Assembly: GCA_903881065.1 (NCBI GenBank)
Contig: CAIRRW010000060.1
Span: forward strand, 1 to 10,532
Direction: 5' to 3'
Source: an uncultured Bacteroidota bacterium
GTDB taxonomy: Bacteria; Bacteroidota; Bacteroidia; 2-12-FULL-35-15
DNA length: 10,532 nucleotides
Part shown: piece after piece, positions 1-6,050 of the stretch
How the letters are laid out: every line of letters starts with the position of its first letter
How positions within the stretch are numbered: position 1 is the first letter of the stretch
The notes under the pieces: model-generated
What the model was told of the DNA's origin: nothing
The model's input: the letters and a program-made list of their open reading frames with translations, nothing else
The model's database searches: none
Position numbers and translations under genes: made by a program

Positions 1-965
1 ATAATACATGGGGCTTTCTCTTTTGCCTGACGGAATAAATCACGTACACGTGAAGCACCAACACCTACAAACATTTCCACAAAGTCCGAGCCTGATAATG
101 AGAAGAAAGGAACTTTTGCTTCCCCTGCAACAGCCTTTGCAAGTAGCGTTTTACCTGTTCCCGGAGGACCTACTAACAAGGCTCCTTTAGGGATTTTAGC
201 ACCCAGCACAGTATATTTCTTTGGATTTTTAAGAAAGTCGACAATTTCTTTTATCTCTATTTTTGCACCTTCTAATCCTGCAACATCATTGAAAGTAATA
301 TTAACATTCGTGTCTTTATCAAATAATGTTGCCTTTGATTTTCCGATATTGAAAATCTGTCCGGCACCACCGCCGCCGCCGCCCATTCTCCGCATAATGA
401 TTATCCAAATGACAACCATTAATACGATTGGAAGTACCCAACTTAATTGATCTGTCCAACTTGTTCTTGGATCACTTTCAGGATATACCTTTTCATTTGC
501 AGCGAATTCCTTTTGAGCTTCTGTTAAATCAGCCTTGAAACTTTCAACAGAAAGAATTTTCATCTTATAATGAGGCCCATTAGGATGTTTATCCAAACCA
601 TCTTTAAAATATTGTGGTAATTTCAGATAATCTCTTGCTATAAAAATCTCTGCAAAGTTTTCATTTGGGACTACCACTATTCTTGTTACATGATGTTGTT
701 TCAACATAGAATCAAAAAACTCTGACGACTTCACTTCCTTTAATGGACTGCTGAAATTCATTACCTGCATAGCAATTAATGCTACAGCTATAATTCCATA
801 TATCCAATAAAAATTAAAACCTGTCTTAGGCAGTTTTGGTTTCTTTGGGAAATTACTCTTTGGAGATTCCGATTGTTCCTTATTTTCCGAAGATTCTTCT
901 TTAGCCATATTATCCGGTTTCACAGTGGTCTCCGTATTTGGAATATTCTCTTTATTGTCGCTCAT
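1..965 (-). CDS. ftsH: ATP-dependent zinc metalloprotease FtsH, N-terminal part (cut by window start)
   Basis: FtsH is a membrane-anchored hexameric AAA+ protease that degrades misfolded and regulatory membrane and cytosolic proteins. The frame starts at ATG 965 and runs open to base 1, giving about 321 residues, roughly half the usual length. Seen in order: a charged cytosolic N-terminus (1-48), membrane helix 1 (about 50-68), an extracytoplasmic domain (about 70-172), membrane helix 2 (about 175-191), a run of six glycines (195-200) leading to GQIFNIGKSKA, and the start of the AAA+ domain. The Walker A motif GPPGTGKT is at 266-273 and the pore-loop F-V-G at 299-301. Walker B, the second region of homology and the HExxH zinc site lie outside the window. 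The long hydrophilic N-terminus and the glycine linker are, as I recall, common in Bacteroidota FtsH. It lies 30 bp downstream of rsfS on the same strand, so the two are probably cotranscribed. Confidence 0.96.
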   Translation of the reverse strand, partial: MSDNKENIPNTETTVKPDNMAKEESSENKEQSESPKSNFPKKPKLPKTGFNFYWIYGIIAVALIAMQVMNFSSPLKEVKSSEFFDSMLKQHHVTRIVVVPNENFAEIFIARDYLKLPQYFKDGLDKHPNGPHYKMKILSVESFKADLTEAQKEFAANEKVYPESDPRTSWTDQLSWVLPIVLMVVIWIIIMRRMGGGGGGAGQIFNIGKSKATLFDKDTNVNITFNDVAGLEGAKIEIKEIVDFLKNPKKYTVLGAKIPKGALLVGPPGTGKTLLAKAVAGEAKVPFFSLSGSDFVEMFVGVGASRVRDLFRQAKEKAPCI

Positions 966-995
966 ATTTCTCTTTCTATATCTTATCAATTTGCC

Positions 996-1529
996 TTATT
1001 CAAATGCTATTTCTCTTACTTCGGCATCAGCCCACAATGACTCTAAATTATAATAATTGCGTATTTGTGATTGGAAGATATGAACCACAACTGTAACATA
1101 ATCTACTAATATCCATTCTGAATTTTCAAACCCTTCCTTCCGATAAGGTCGTTCACCTGTTAGTTTCTTTACCATTTCTTCTACAGAGCCTGCAATAGCA
1201 TTGACTTGTGTGTTGGAGTCGGCCTGACAAATAATAAAATAATCACATACTCTATTATGAATACTCTTTAAGTTAAGTATTGAAACATTTTTACCTTTTA
1301 CTTCTAAAATACCTTGTACTATAGCATCAGCAAGTAATTCATTCGCATCCTTTTTAGGAATTGAAGCGGCTTTCTTCTTAACGGTTTTAGCTTTTATTGT
1401 TTTTAATGCAACTTTTTTAGCTGGAGATTTTTTTTTGACAGGCGCAGCCTTTTTTGAAGATGAAGTTGTTTTTATTGCCTTTTTATTTACTTCTGCCTTT
1501 TTTGCAGGGGTTTCTTTCTTTTTAACCAT
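996..1529 (-). CDS. rsfS: Ribosomal silencing factor RsfS (Iojap/DUF143) with a Lys/Ala-rich N-terminal tail
   Basis: RsfS binds ribosomal protein uL14 on the 50S subunit, blocks joining to 30S and so lowers translation under poor nutrition. The conserved domain covers about residues 62-177. It shows the family pattern: CDYFIICQADSNTQVNAIA, then GERPYRKEGFENSEWILVD, then VVVHIFQSQIRNYYNLESLW. At 177 residues it is longer than the usual 105-130. The excess is an N-terminal tail of about 60 residues made almost only of K, A, P, T and S, with PAKK and KKKxPAKK words like those of histone H1-type or nucleic-acid-binding tails. Starting at an internal codon is unlikely, because the tail has no internal ATG and the frame begins cleanly at 1529. 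It is the first gene of the rsfS-ftsH pair and diverges from birA across an 88-bp gap. Confidence 0.93.
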   Translation of the reverse strand: MVKKKETPAKKAEVNKKAIKTTSSSKKAAPVKKKSPAKKVALKTIKAKTVKKKAASIPKKDANELLADAIVQGILEVKGKNVSILNLKSIHNRVCDYFIICQADSNTQVNAIAGSVEEMVKKLTGERPYRKEGFENSEWILVDYVTVVVHIFQSQIRNYYNLESLWADAEVREIAFE

Positions 1530-1617
1530 TAATTATTTTATTTCCTTTTTATTTCGTTCTTTGCAAAACCTATTTGCGATGAGAGACAAAATTAATCAAA
1601 CTTTTGCATAAACACCT

Positions 1618-2379
1618 ATGAAAACTTTATTTATAGGTCAAAATGCCATTTACTTAAAATCCGTTGACTCTACCAACAGTTATGCCACCGAATTGTTGCG
1701 CCAAAATAAAGTTTCCGAAGGAACAATAATTTACACTTTCAATCAGACAAATGGCAGAGGCCAGCGAGGTAATAGTTGGGAGAGTGAACCCAATAAGAAC
1801 ATAGCATTGAGCCTTATTCTACATCCTTTATTTTTAAATGCCGACAAACAATACTTACTCACCAAAATTACTGCGCTTGCTGTTACTGACTTAATGGCAG
1901 AAATGCTGAAATCTTCAACCTGGAAAGAAAGAATTGAAATAAAATGGCCCAACGATATTTATATTAACGAGAAAAAAATTGCAGGAATATTAATTGAGAA
2001 CTCACTGAGAGATACTCATATTCAAAATTCAATTATAGGAATTGGTATAAATATTAATCAAACATGTTTTAAGACAACAACCAATTCAACATCCCTTGCA
2101 TTGCTTACCAGTAAAGAATTCGACCTTACTGAAACCATTGAACTTTTATGTTCATTTATTGAAGCAAAATACCTTCAACTTAAAGCGGATAAGATTACAA
2201 CTATTGATAATGATTATTTGCAACGCTTGTACCGATTAAACTCATGGAATATGTTTTCAGCAAATAATCAAATGTTCGAAGGTAGAATAACAGGAGTTTC
2301 CGATATTGGAAAGCTACGTGTGTTATTAAGAAATGAAGAAACAAAGGAATTTGATTTAAAGGAAATAGTTTTTATTTAA
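1618..2379 (+). CDS. birA: Biotin--[acetyl-CoA-carboxylase] ligase, monofunctional
   Basis: This enzyme activates biotin to biotinyl-5'-AMP and attaches it to the lysine of biotin carboxyl carrier domains, as in acetyl-CoA carboxylase. Visible motifs are the biotin/AMP-binding loop GRGQRG at residues 46-51 (E. coli BirA has GRGRRG), KWPND at 109-113, KKIAGILIE at 119-127 and GIGININQ at 141-148. A small C-terminal SH3-like domain ends in FDLKEIVFI. At 253 residues it lacks the N-terminal winged helix of E. coli BirA, so it should be a ligase only and not a repressor of biotin genes. The start at 1618 places the first beta strand immediately ahead of the VDSTNSYA helix, as in other short ligases. 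Its 3' end overlaps the convergent SRPBCC gene by 8 bp. Confidence 0.95.
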   Translation: MKTLFIGQNAIYLKSVDSTNSYATELLRQNKVSEGTIIYTFNQTNGRGQRGNSWESEPNKNIALSLILHPLFLNADKQYLLTKITALAVTDLMAEMLKSSTWKERIEIKWPNDIYINEKKIAGILIENSLRDTHIQNSIIGIGININQTCFKTTTNSTSLALLTSKEFDLTETIELLCSFIEAKYLQLKADKITTIDNDYLQRLYRLNSWNMFSANNQMFEGRITGVSDIGKLRVLLRNEETKEFDLKEIVFI

Positions 2380-2776
2380 TATCCTTCATCTTTTGCGCCA
2401 ACATATTAAAGAAGTTAGTCAGCGGCTTCTCCACCATCATTTTCATCATCATATTTAATTCCGATTCAAATACCAACTGACCAATACAACTGTTAGCACC
2501 TGTTCCGGTAATCAATACAAATAATTTAAATTCAAATGGAACTTTACCGTTCGAAGAAATAGTAATCTTTGTAAAAGGTGTTTTATCAATAATTTTCATT
2601 CCGATTGTTGCCATACCGTTTATGGTAAAGCTGCAATCCTCAGTTGTCGAAGTCCAATTGGTAACCTGTGGAGGCATTAATTGCTTGAAGTTATTGAAAT
2701 CACTTAAGTAGTTAAATATATTTTCAGAAGAATTATTTACTTCAACTTTTTCACTCTCAATTTTTGTTATTGACAT
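2372..2776 (-). CDS. SRPBCC-fold (START/polyketide cyclase-like) protein, function unknown
   Basis: This protein of 134 residues has the look of a small SRPBCC (Bet v 1/START-like) protein. It opens with a beta strand (TKIESEKVEVNNS), followed by a short helix pair with the typical phrase ENIFNYLSDFNNFKQLMPP, then alternating strands and a long C-terminal helix (residues about 108-131, MMMKMMVEKPLTNFFNMLAQKM). Such proteins usually hold a hydrophobic ligand in a cavity. Nothing here shows which one, and no catalytic residues can be named. There is no signal peptide or membrane segment, so it should be cytosolic. It starts 10 bp after the pyrE stop and is surely cotranscribed with it. The tail overlaps the convergent birA tail by 8 bp. 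As I recall, this pairing with pyrE is common in Bacteroidota, which suggests housekeeping, but no link to pyrimidine synthesis is known to me. Confidence 0.82.
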   Translation of the reverse strand: MSITKIESEKVEVNNSSENIFNYLSDFNNFKQLMPPQVTNWTSTTEDCSFTINGMATIGMKIIDKTPFTKITISSNGKVPFEFKLFVLITGTGANSCIGQLVFESELNMMMKMMVEKPLTNFFNMLAQKMKDIK

Positions 2777-2786
2777 AATCTTGTAG

Positions 2787-3440
2787 TTAAACCTTTAATA
2801 AATTGCCCCATTCTGCAGGGTTTTCACGCCATTCTTTTAATGACTTTAAATCCTTTTCGGTAATATATTCTGTTTCTAATGCTTGTGTAATCAATGTATC
2901 GTAATTACTCAATGTAATTACTTTACATTTTGCTTTTTTGAAATTATCATGAGCTGTTTTAAATCCATAGGTAAAAATGGCAGCCATCCCTTTTACTTCG
3001 CAACCTGCTTCACGCAAAGCTTCTACAGCTTTTAAACTGCTTCCTCCTGTCGAAATTAAATCTTCTATAACAACAACTGATTGCCCTTTTTCCACCACGC
3101 CTTCAATCATATTTGTCATGCCGTGTTTTTTTGCTTCGGAGCGAACATAAATAAAAGGCAATCCTAATTCCTGCGCTATCAATGCTCCCTGAGCAATACC
3201 ACCGGTGGCTACACCTGCAATTACATCCGGCTTGCCGAAAGTTTCCAATATGTTATTTACAAATTCCTGACGTATATATGTTCGTACTTTGGGATAGGAT
3301 AAAGTAACACGGTTATCGCAGTAAATCGGCGACTTCCATCCGGAAGCCCATGTAAACGGTTTATTTGGTTCTAACTTAATTGCTTTTATTTGCAGTAAAA
3401 ATTCAGCTATCTTTAACGCGGATTCTTCATTCGGTTTCAT
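2787..3440 (-). CDS. pyrE: Orotate phosphoribosyltransferase
   Basis: PyrE converts orotate and PRPP to orotidine 5'-monophosphate plus pyrophosphate, the fifth step of de novo UMP synthesis, in the cytosol as a dimer. The 217 residues match the family length. The N-terminal hood contains FTWASGWKSPIYCDNR (29-44), which contacts orotate. GVATGGIAQG is at 76-85. The mobile catalytic loop is at 100-108 (RSEAKKHGM, with R100, K104, K105 and H106). The PRPP-binding motif VVVIEDLISTGGS is at 122-134, with the acidic pair E126-D127. All key residues are present. It is the first gene of a two-gene operon with the SRPBCC gene. The start at 3440 sits only 4 bases after a TATCTTTG promoter-like box (3452-3445), which suggests a leaderless or nearly leaderless mRNA. 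Confidence 0.96.
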   Translation of the reverse strand: MKPNEESALKIAEFLLQIKAIKLEPNKPFTWASGWKSPIYCDNRVTLSYPKVRTYIRQEFVNNILETFGKPDVIAGVATGGIAQGALIAQELGLPFIYVRSEAKKHGMTNMIEGVVEKGQSVVVIEDLISTGGSSLKAVEALREAGCEVKGMAAIFTYGFKTAHDNFKKAKCKVITLSNYDTLITQALETEYITEKDLKSLKEWRENPAEWGNLLKV

Positions 3441-3444
3441 GGCG

Positions 3445-3452
3445 CAAAGATA
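3445..3452 (-). promoter_or_regulatory. Candidate -7 box of the pyrE promoter
   Basis: Read on the minus strand, TATCTTTG fits the Bacteroidota -7 consensus TAnnTTTG exactly and ends 4 bases before the pyrE ATG. Transcription starting about 5 bases after the box would begin at or next to the A of the start codon. No TTTG is found 19-20 bases upstream, so the -33 part is absent or degenerate. The call rests on the -7 box and its position only. Confidence 0.4.
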
Positions 3453-3493
3453 TTAAACTAAGTTAACCAACCGAGCACTTTAATAAACAAAAA

Positions 3494-4102
3494 ATGATAA
3501 AAATATTTTCCGGTGATAAAATAATTTATTTAACTAAGCACTTTAAAAAACATACTTCTACCGAGGATTCTGTTGTTATTAAAATTGACATCGGAAAGAA
3601 AATGCGAGTGAAATACAAAGAAGCTATGAATGATAATACCATTAAAAGCATATACTTCTTTAATAGGGATGAAGACCTTTTGTTCGAATATTTTTCATCT
3701 ATGTTTCGCAATATTGAAGCTGCTGGTGGACTGGTTAAAAACAAGAAAGGTGAATATTTATTTATCTTCAGAAACGGGAAATGGGATTTGCCAAAAGGTA
3801 AAAGAGAAAAGGGAGAGAAAATTGAAGTTTGTGCAATGCGAGAAGTGGAAGAGGAATGTGGAATTAAAGTTTTGAACATTGAAAGGGAATTAATTTCCAC
3901 TTTTCATACATATTATATGGAAGAACGTGCTGTTTTAAAAACAACATATTGGTTTGCGATGAAAGGCGCTGAAAATTCCATACTGATGCCGCAAACGGAG
4001 GAAGGAATAACAGAAGTAAAATGGATAAAGAAAAAGAATTTCGATATTGTTCTGCAAAATACCTATGAATCGATAAAGGAAGTACTAAAAGAAATTAAAT
4101 AA
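3494..4102 (+). CDS. NUDIX hydrolase with an N-terminal extension
   Basis: NUDIX enzymes cleave nucleoside diphosphates linked to another moiety, using divalent metal. The Nudix box is complete at residues 102-124 and fits GX5EX7REUXEEXGU without mismatch: G102, E108, R116-E117, E119-E120-E121 and G123-I124. It follows EAAGGLVKNKKGEYLFIFRNGKWDLPKG, the usual first strands of the fold. The first 73 residues are not part of the Nudix fold and have no motif I recognise. Total length is 202 residues. The substrate cannot be told from sequence. There is no signal peptide, so it is cytosolic. The gene diverges from pyrE across 53 bp, and the next gene starts 11 bp after its stop, so the two form a likely operon. 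I recall the position beside pyrE as common in Bacteroidota. Confidence 0.93.
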   Translation: MIKIFSGDKIIYLTKHFKKHTSTEDSVVIKIDIGKKMRVKYKEAMNDNTIKSIYFFNRDEDLLFEYFSSMFRNIEAAGGLVKNKKGEYLFIFRNGKWDLPKGKREKGEKIEVCAMREVEEECGIKVLNIERELISTFHTYYMEERAVLKTTYWFAMKGAENSILMPQTEEGITEVKWIKKKNFDIVLQNTYESIKEVLKEIK

Positions 4103-4113
4103 TTGGATTAAGA

Positions 4114-5385
4114 ATGGAAAATCAAACGCAAATAAAATGCCCTAATTGTGGCACCGACATAGATGTACAGGATATACTTTCGCATCAGTTGGAGGAAAGT
4201 TTGAAAAAGAAGTTTCAGGCTGAATTGGTGGCTGAAAAAAAGAAATTCGAAAGTCAGGCGGAAGCATTGAATAAAGCAAAGGAAGACTTTGAGGCAAAGA
4301 AATTAAAGGAGAATGAATTGTTTCAGGAGAAGTTGCAATCAAAATTAAAGGAAGAAAAAGAGCAACTCGAGAAGAAATTAAAAAGTCAATATAAAGAAGA
4401 ACAGGCAGATCAGTTTGCAATGCTTCAAAAGGAATTGAATGAGAAATCGGAACAGATAAAAGAGTTGAACAAAACTAAAGCTGAAATAGAAAAACTAAAA
4501 CGCGAGAAATTAGAGCTGAAAGAAGCAATAGAAGCGGAAACTCAATTGAAATTAAACCAGCTTATTTCCGAAGAAAAAGAAAAAATAAGGAAGGTAGAAG
4601 AGGATAAAAATGAATTGCGATTTAAAGAATTGCAGAAACAATTGGAAGACCAGAAACGATTGACGGAAGAAATGAAACGCAAGCAGGAACAGGGTTCGAT
4701 GCAGTTGCAAGGCGAAGTGCAGGAGCTTGCGATAGAAGAATGGCTGATGGCGCAGTTTCCGCTTGATACTATTGAAGAAATAAAAAAAGGGGCACGTGGA
4801 GGAGATTGTATTCAGATAGTGAATACACGAACCCACCAAAACTGCGGAAGCATCTATTATGAAAGCAAACGTACTAAGGACTTTCAAGCGGGATGGATTG
4901 AGAAATTTAAAACGGATATACGCACCAAAAGTGCAAATATAGGTGTGCTTGTAACCGATGCAATGCCTGCCGATATGGACAGAATGGGCTTGAAGGATGG
5001 AATATGGGTATGTAATTACGAGGAGTTTAAAGGCTTATGTGCTGTGCTTCGAGAGTCGATAATACAGATAAGTACTGCCGTGAGCAGTCAGGAAAATAAA
5101 GGCGACAAGATGCAGATGCTGTATGATTACCTTACCGGAAATACTTTTAGATTGCAGGTGGAAGCAATAGTGGAAGGTTTTTCGCAGATGAAAGCTGACC
5201 TTGAAAGTGAAAAACGTGCCATGCAGCGCATCTGGAAACAACGCGAAAAACAATTGGAAAAAGTTACCATCAATACTATTGATATGCACGCTTCAATAAA
5301 AGGCATTGCCGGTAATGCCATACAAGCAGTAAAAGCACTTGAACTCGGGGATGCCAAACTGGATTTTGATGAGGGGGAAGGATAA
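4114..5385 (+). CDS. DUF2130 protein: CPxC knuckle, long coiled coil, PD-(D/E)xK-like C-terminal domain
   Basis: This protein has 423 residues in three parts. First is a short N-terminal segment with one Cys pair, CPNCG at 9-13, half of a zinc-ribbon pattern. Second is a very charged E/K/Q-rich region (about 17-205) that should form a long coiled coil. Third is a globular domain (about 206-410) matching DUF2130: EEWLMAQFP, KGARGGDCIQIV, then CGSIYYESKRTKDF, IGVLVTDAMPADMDRMG and GIWVCNYEEFKGL. The spacing D231 ... E250-S-K252 fits a PD-(D/E)xK nuclease core, and I believe Pfam groups DUF2130 with that fold. Nuclease activity is inference. No signal peptide or membrane helix is seen. The gene follows the NUDIX gene by 11 bp. 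The C-terminus (367-410) is again helical. A role in DNA processing or structural scaffolding is possible. No function is known to me. Confidence 0.9.
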   Translation: MENQTQIKCPNCGTDIDVQDILSHQLEESLKKKFQAELVAEKKKFESQAEALNKAKEDFEAKKLKENELFQEKLQSKLKEEKEQLEKKLKSQYKEEQADQFAMLQKELNEKSEQIKELNKTKAEIEKLKREKLELKEAIEAETQLKLNQLISEEKEKIRKVEEDKNELRFKELQKQLEDQKRLTEEMKRKQEQGSMQLQGEVQELAIEEWLMAQFPLDTIEEIKKGARGGDCIQIVNTRTHQNCGSIYYESKRTKDFQAGWIEKFKTDIRTKSANIGVLVTDAMPADMDRMGLKDGIWVCNYEEFKGLCAVLRESIIQISTAVSSQENKGDKMQMLYDYLTGNTFRLQVEAIVEGFSQMKADLESEKRAMQRIWKQREKQLEKVTINTIDMHASIKGIAGNAIQAVKALELGDAKLDFDEGEG

Positions 5386-5542
5386 AGGCTCTATCTTTTA
5401 AAAGGGTAGAACTTTCAGTAAATGATTAAACAATGTTTTCCTCCTTTCCTTACTTTTATCATTCCTAAAAGGGAAATTCTTCCAACTATCTTTATCTTTA
5501 TAAAACGAGTGATTTCTTCCTCCAAAACTCACCGCGTTTCTT
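5386..5542. other. Non-coding stretch between the DUF2130 gene and the 21-bp array
   Basis: No gene with recognisable similarity is seen here. Just after the DUF2130 stop, an imperfect short dyad (about 5391-5409, ctatctttt / aaaagggtag) has no loop to speak of and no T-run after it, so I do not call a terminator. From about 5501 the sequence begins to drift into the 21-bp register of the array, with only weak similarity to its units. A long minus-strand reading frame crosses this stretch and is treated separately. Confidence 0.5.
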
Positions 5543-5913
5543 CTCACAAGGTCTGTACTTCTCCGAAAGTTATGCGTACTTCTTCTCAAGTTCAATGGTA
5601 AGCTTGAGAAGTTATGCCAATAATCTGGCGAGTTGTCGACACTTTGTATCAAGCTATACGAATAGTTTGACGAGATGTTGGCATAACTTCCAAAGTTATT
5701 CGAACCCTTTAGAAAGTTATTGGCATGCCTTGGCGAGAAGTCCGAGCCTTTGACGGTGAAGTTGGTATAACTTGCAGTACTATTGGCAAAACTTTCCATA
5801 CTATTGGCAACCTTTAACAAGAAGTACACATAACTTTCGGAGAAGTACAGACCTTGTAAAATGAAACCCCCTATTCTATTGAGGTTTCTATCTTTGCAAA
5901 CACGGAAGGGCAT
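5398..5913 (-). CDS. Doubtful open reading frame read through the 21-bp array
   Basis: A 171-codon frame with ATG at 5913 runs through the array on the minus strand. Its middle is a degenerate 7-residue repeat rich in N, S, F and Y (for example YTNFTVK, GSDFSPR, HANNFLK, GSNNFGS, YANISSN). Since 21 is a multiple of three, any stop-free reading of one unit stays open through all of them, so the length is weak evidence for coding. No TTTG/TAnnTTTG promoter is found upstream on that strand. The product has no signal peptide, no recognisable domain and a basic, low-order C-terminus. Composition is unlike the lysine- and glutamate-rich neighbours. It may be a spurious frame. A fast-diverging repeat protein is the alternative. 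Confidence 0.2.
   Translation of the reverse strand: MPFRVCKDRNLNRIGGFILQGLYFSESYVYFLLKVANSMESFANSTASYTNFTVKGSDFSPRHANNFLKGSNNFGSYANISSNYSYSLIQSVDNSPDYWHNFSSLPLNLRRSTHNFRRSTDLVRRNAVSFGGRNHSFYKDKDSWKNFPFRNDKSKERRKTLFNHLLKVLPF
5543..5857. repeat. Degenerate 21-bp tandem array, 15 units
   Basis: Fifteen consecutive units of exactly 21 bp fill 5543-5857 without an indel; unit starts are 5543, 5564, 5585 and so on to 5837. Aligned on the plus strand, the units share roughly NNNRAGNWRTNNNNANNNYTT. Examples are 5711 (AGAAAGTTATTGGCATGCCTT minus its last base) and 5774 (GCAGTACTATTGGCAAAACT, then T). Recurring words are AAGTTAT, ATAACTT, TTGGCA and GGCGAG, several of them in both orientations, so each unit is loosely self-complementary. 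No two units are identical. The first unit (5543) and those before it (5480-5542) are weak. The array is richer in G+C than the intergenic DNA around it. It lies between the end of the NUDIX-DUF2130 operon and the promoter of the efflux operon. Confidence 0.85.
5546..5857. repeat. 39-bp inverted repeat bounding the array
   Basis: Positions 5546-5584 and 5819-5857 are reverse complements over 39 bp with a single mismatch (38 of 39), separated by 234 bp. The arms take in nearly all of the first two and last two 21-bp units. Nested inside are a perfect 9-bp hairpin (5582-5590 with 5603-5611, 12-base loop) and a perfect 13-bp inverted pair (5608-5620 with 5678-5690). If transcribed, the RNA would form a long stem. 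As DNA, it is a candidate for inversion of the enclosed segment. Neither is shown by the sequence alone. Confidence 0.9.
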
Positions 5914-6018
5914 ACTTGTTTTTATAGGTATGGTATCTTTTCAATTTTGAAATAACTCCATTTTACTTCTCTCAGGCGAGTTGGGAACATTCCATTTGTT
6001 TTAGCAAATTTTAACACG
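5858..6018. other. Intergenic stretch between the array and the tetR promoter
   Basis: No gene is supported here. A TATCTTTG box at 5889-5896 on the plus strand fits the Bacteroidota -7 consensus, but no TTTG lies 19-20 bases upstream and no reading frame longer than a few codons follows it. It may be an upstream promoter of the efflux operon or chance. A partial copy of the operator half-site (ATTCCAT, about 5988-5994) lies upstream of the dyad. Confidence 0.4.
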
Positions 6019-6050
6019 ATGGAAACTTTGGGAATTAAATTTGTTTCCAT
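6019..6050. promoter_or_regulatory. Candidate operator of the TetR-family regulator (inverted repeat)
   Basis: ATGGAAAC at 6019-6026 and GTTTCCAT at 6043-6050 form a perfect 8-bp inverted repeat with a 16-bp spacer. The dyad overlies the whole promoter, from just upstream of the -33 TTTG to the first base of the -7 box, so a bound dimer or pair of dimers would block RNA polymerase. It lies 34 bp before the tetR start, the usual place for autorepression. Assignment to this regulator is inference. Confidence 0.6.

Noticed and set aside
365..386. GGC/CCG repeat as a possible unstable microsatellite
   Set aside because: It encodes the six-glycine linker after the second membrane helix of FtsH, a feature I recall as usual in Bacteroidota.
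1530..1617. Divergent promoters for rsfS and birA
   Set aside because: Near-matches exist (TAGGTTTTG at 1572-1564 minus, AACTTTTG before birA), but no TTTG lies at 19-20 bp from either. Promoters must be there, but I cannot place them.
2372..2379. 8-bp overlap of the birA and SRPBCC tails as a sign of a wrong frame
   Set aside because: Both stops are clear (2377-2379 plus, 2374-2372 minus) and both protein ends look normal. Short convergent overlaps are common.
4142..5357. Minus-strand frames within the DUF2130 gene (92, 111, 84 and 76 codons)
   Set aside because: They are antisense shadows of an E/K-rich coiled coil, with phenylalanine- and leucine-rich nonsense composition and no starts that fit the layout.
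5391..5409. Short dyad after the DUF2130 stop as a rho-independent terminator
   Set aside because: The stem is imperfect, leaves almost no loop and is not followed by a run of T.
5774..5842. ATAACTT/AAGTTAT words as loxP-like recombinase sites
   Set aside because: Only the heptamer resembles loxP. No complete 13-8-13 site and no tyrosine recombinase gene are present.
5543..5857. CRISPR array
   Set aside because: There are no identical repeats, the period is only 21 bp with no separate spacers, and no cas gene is present.
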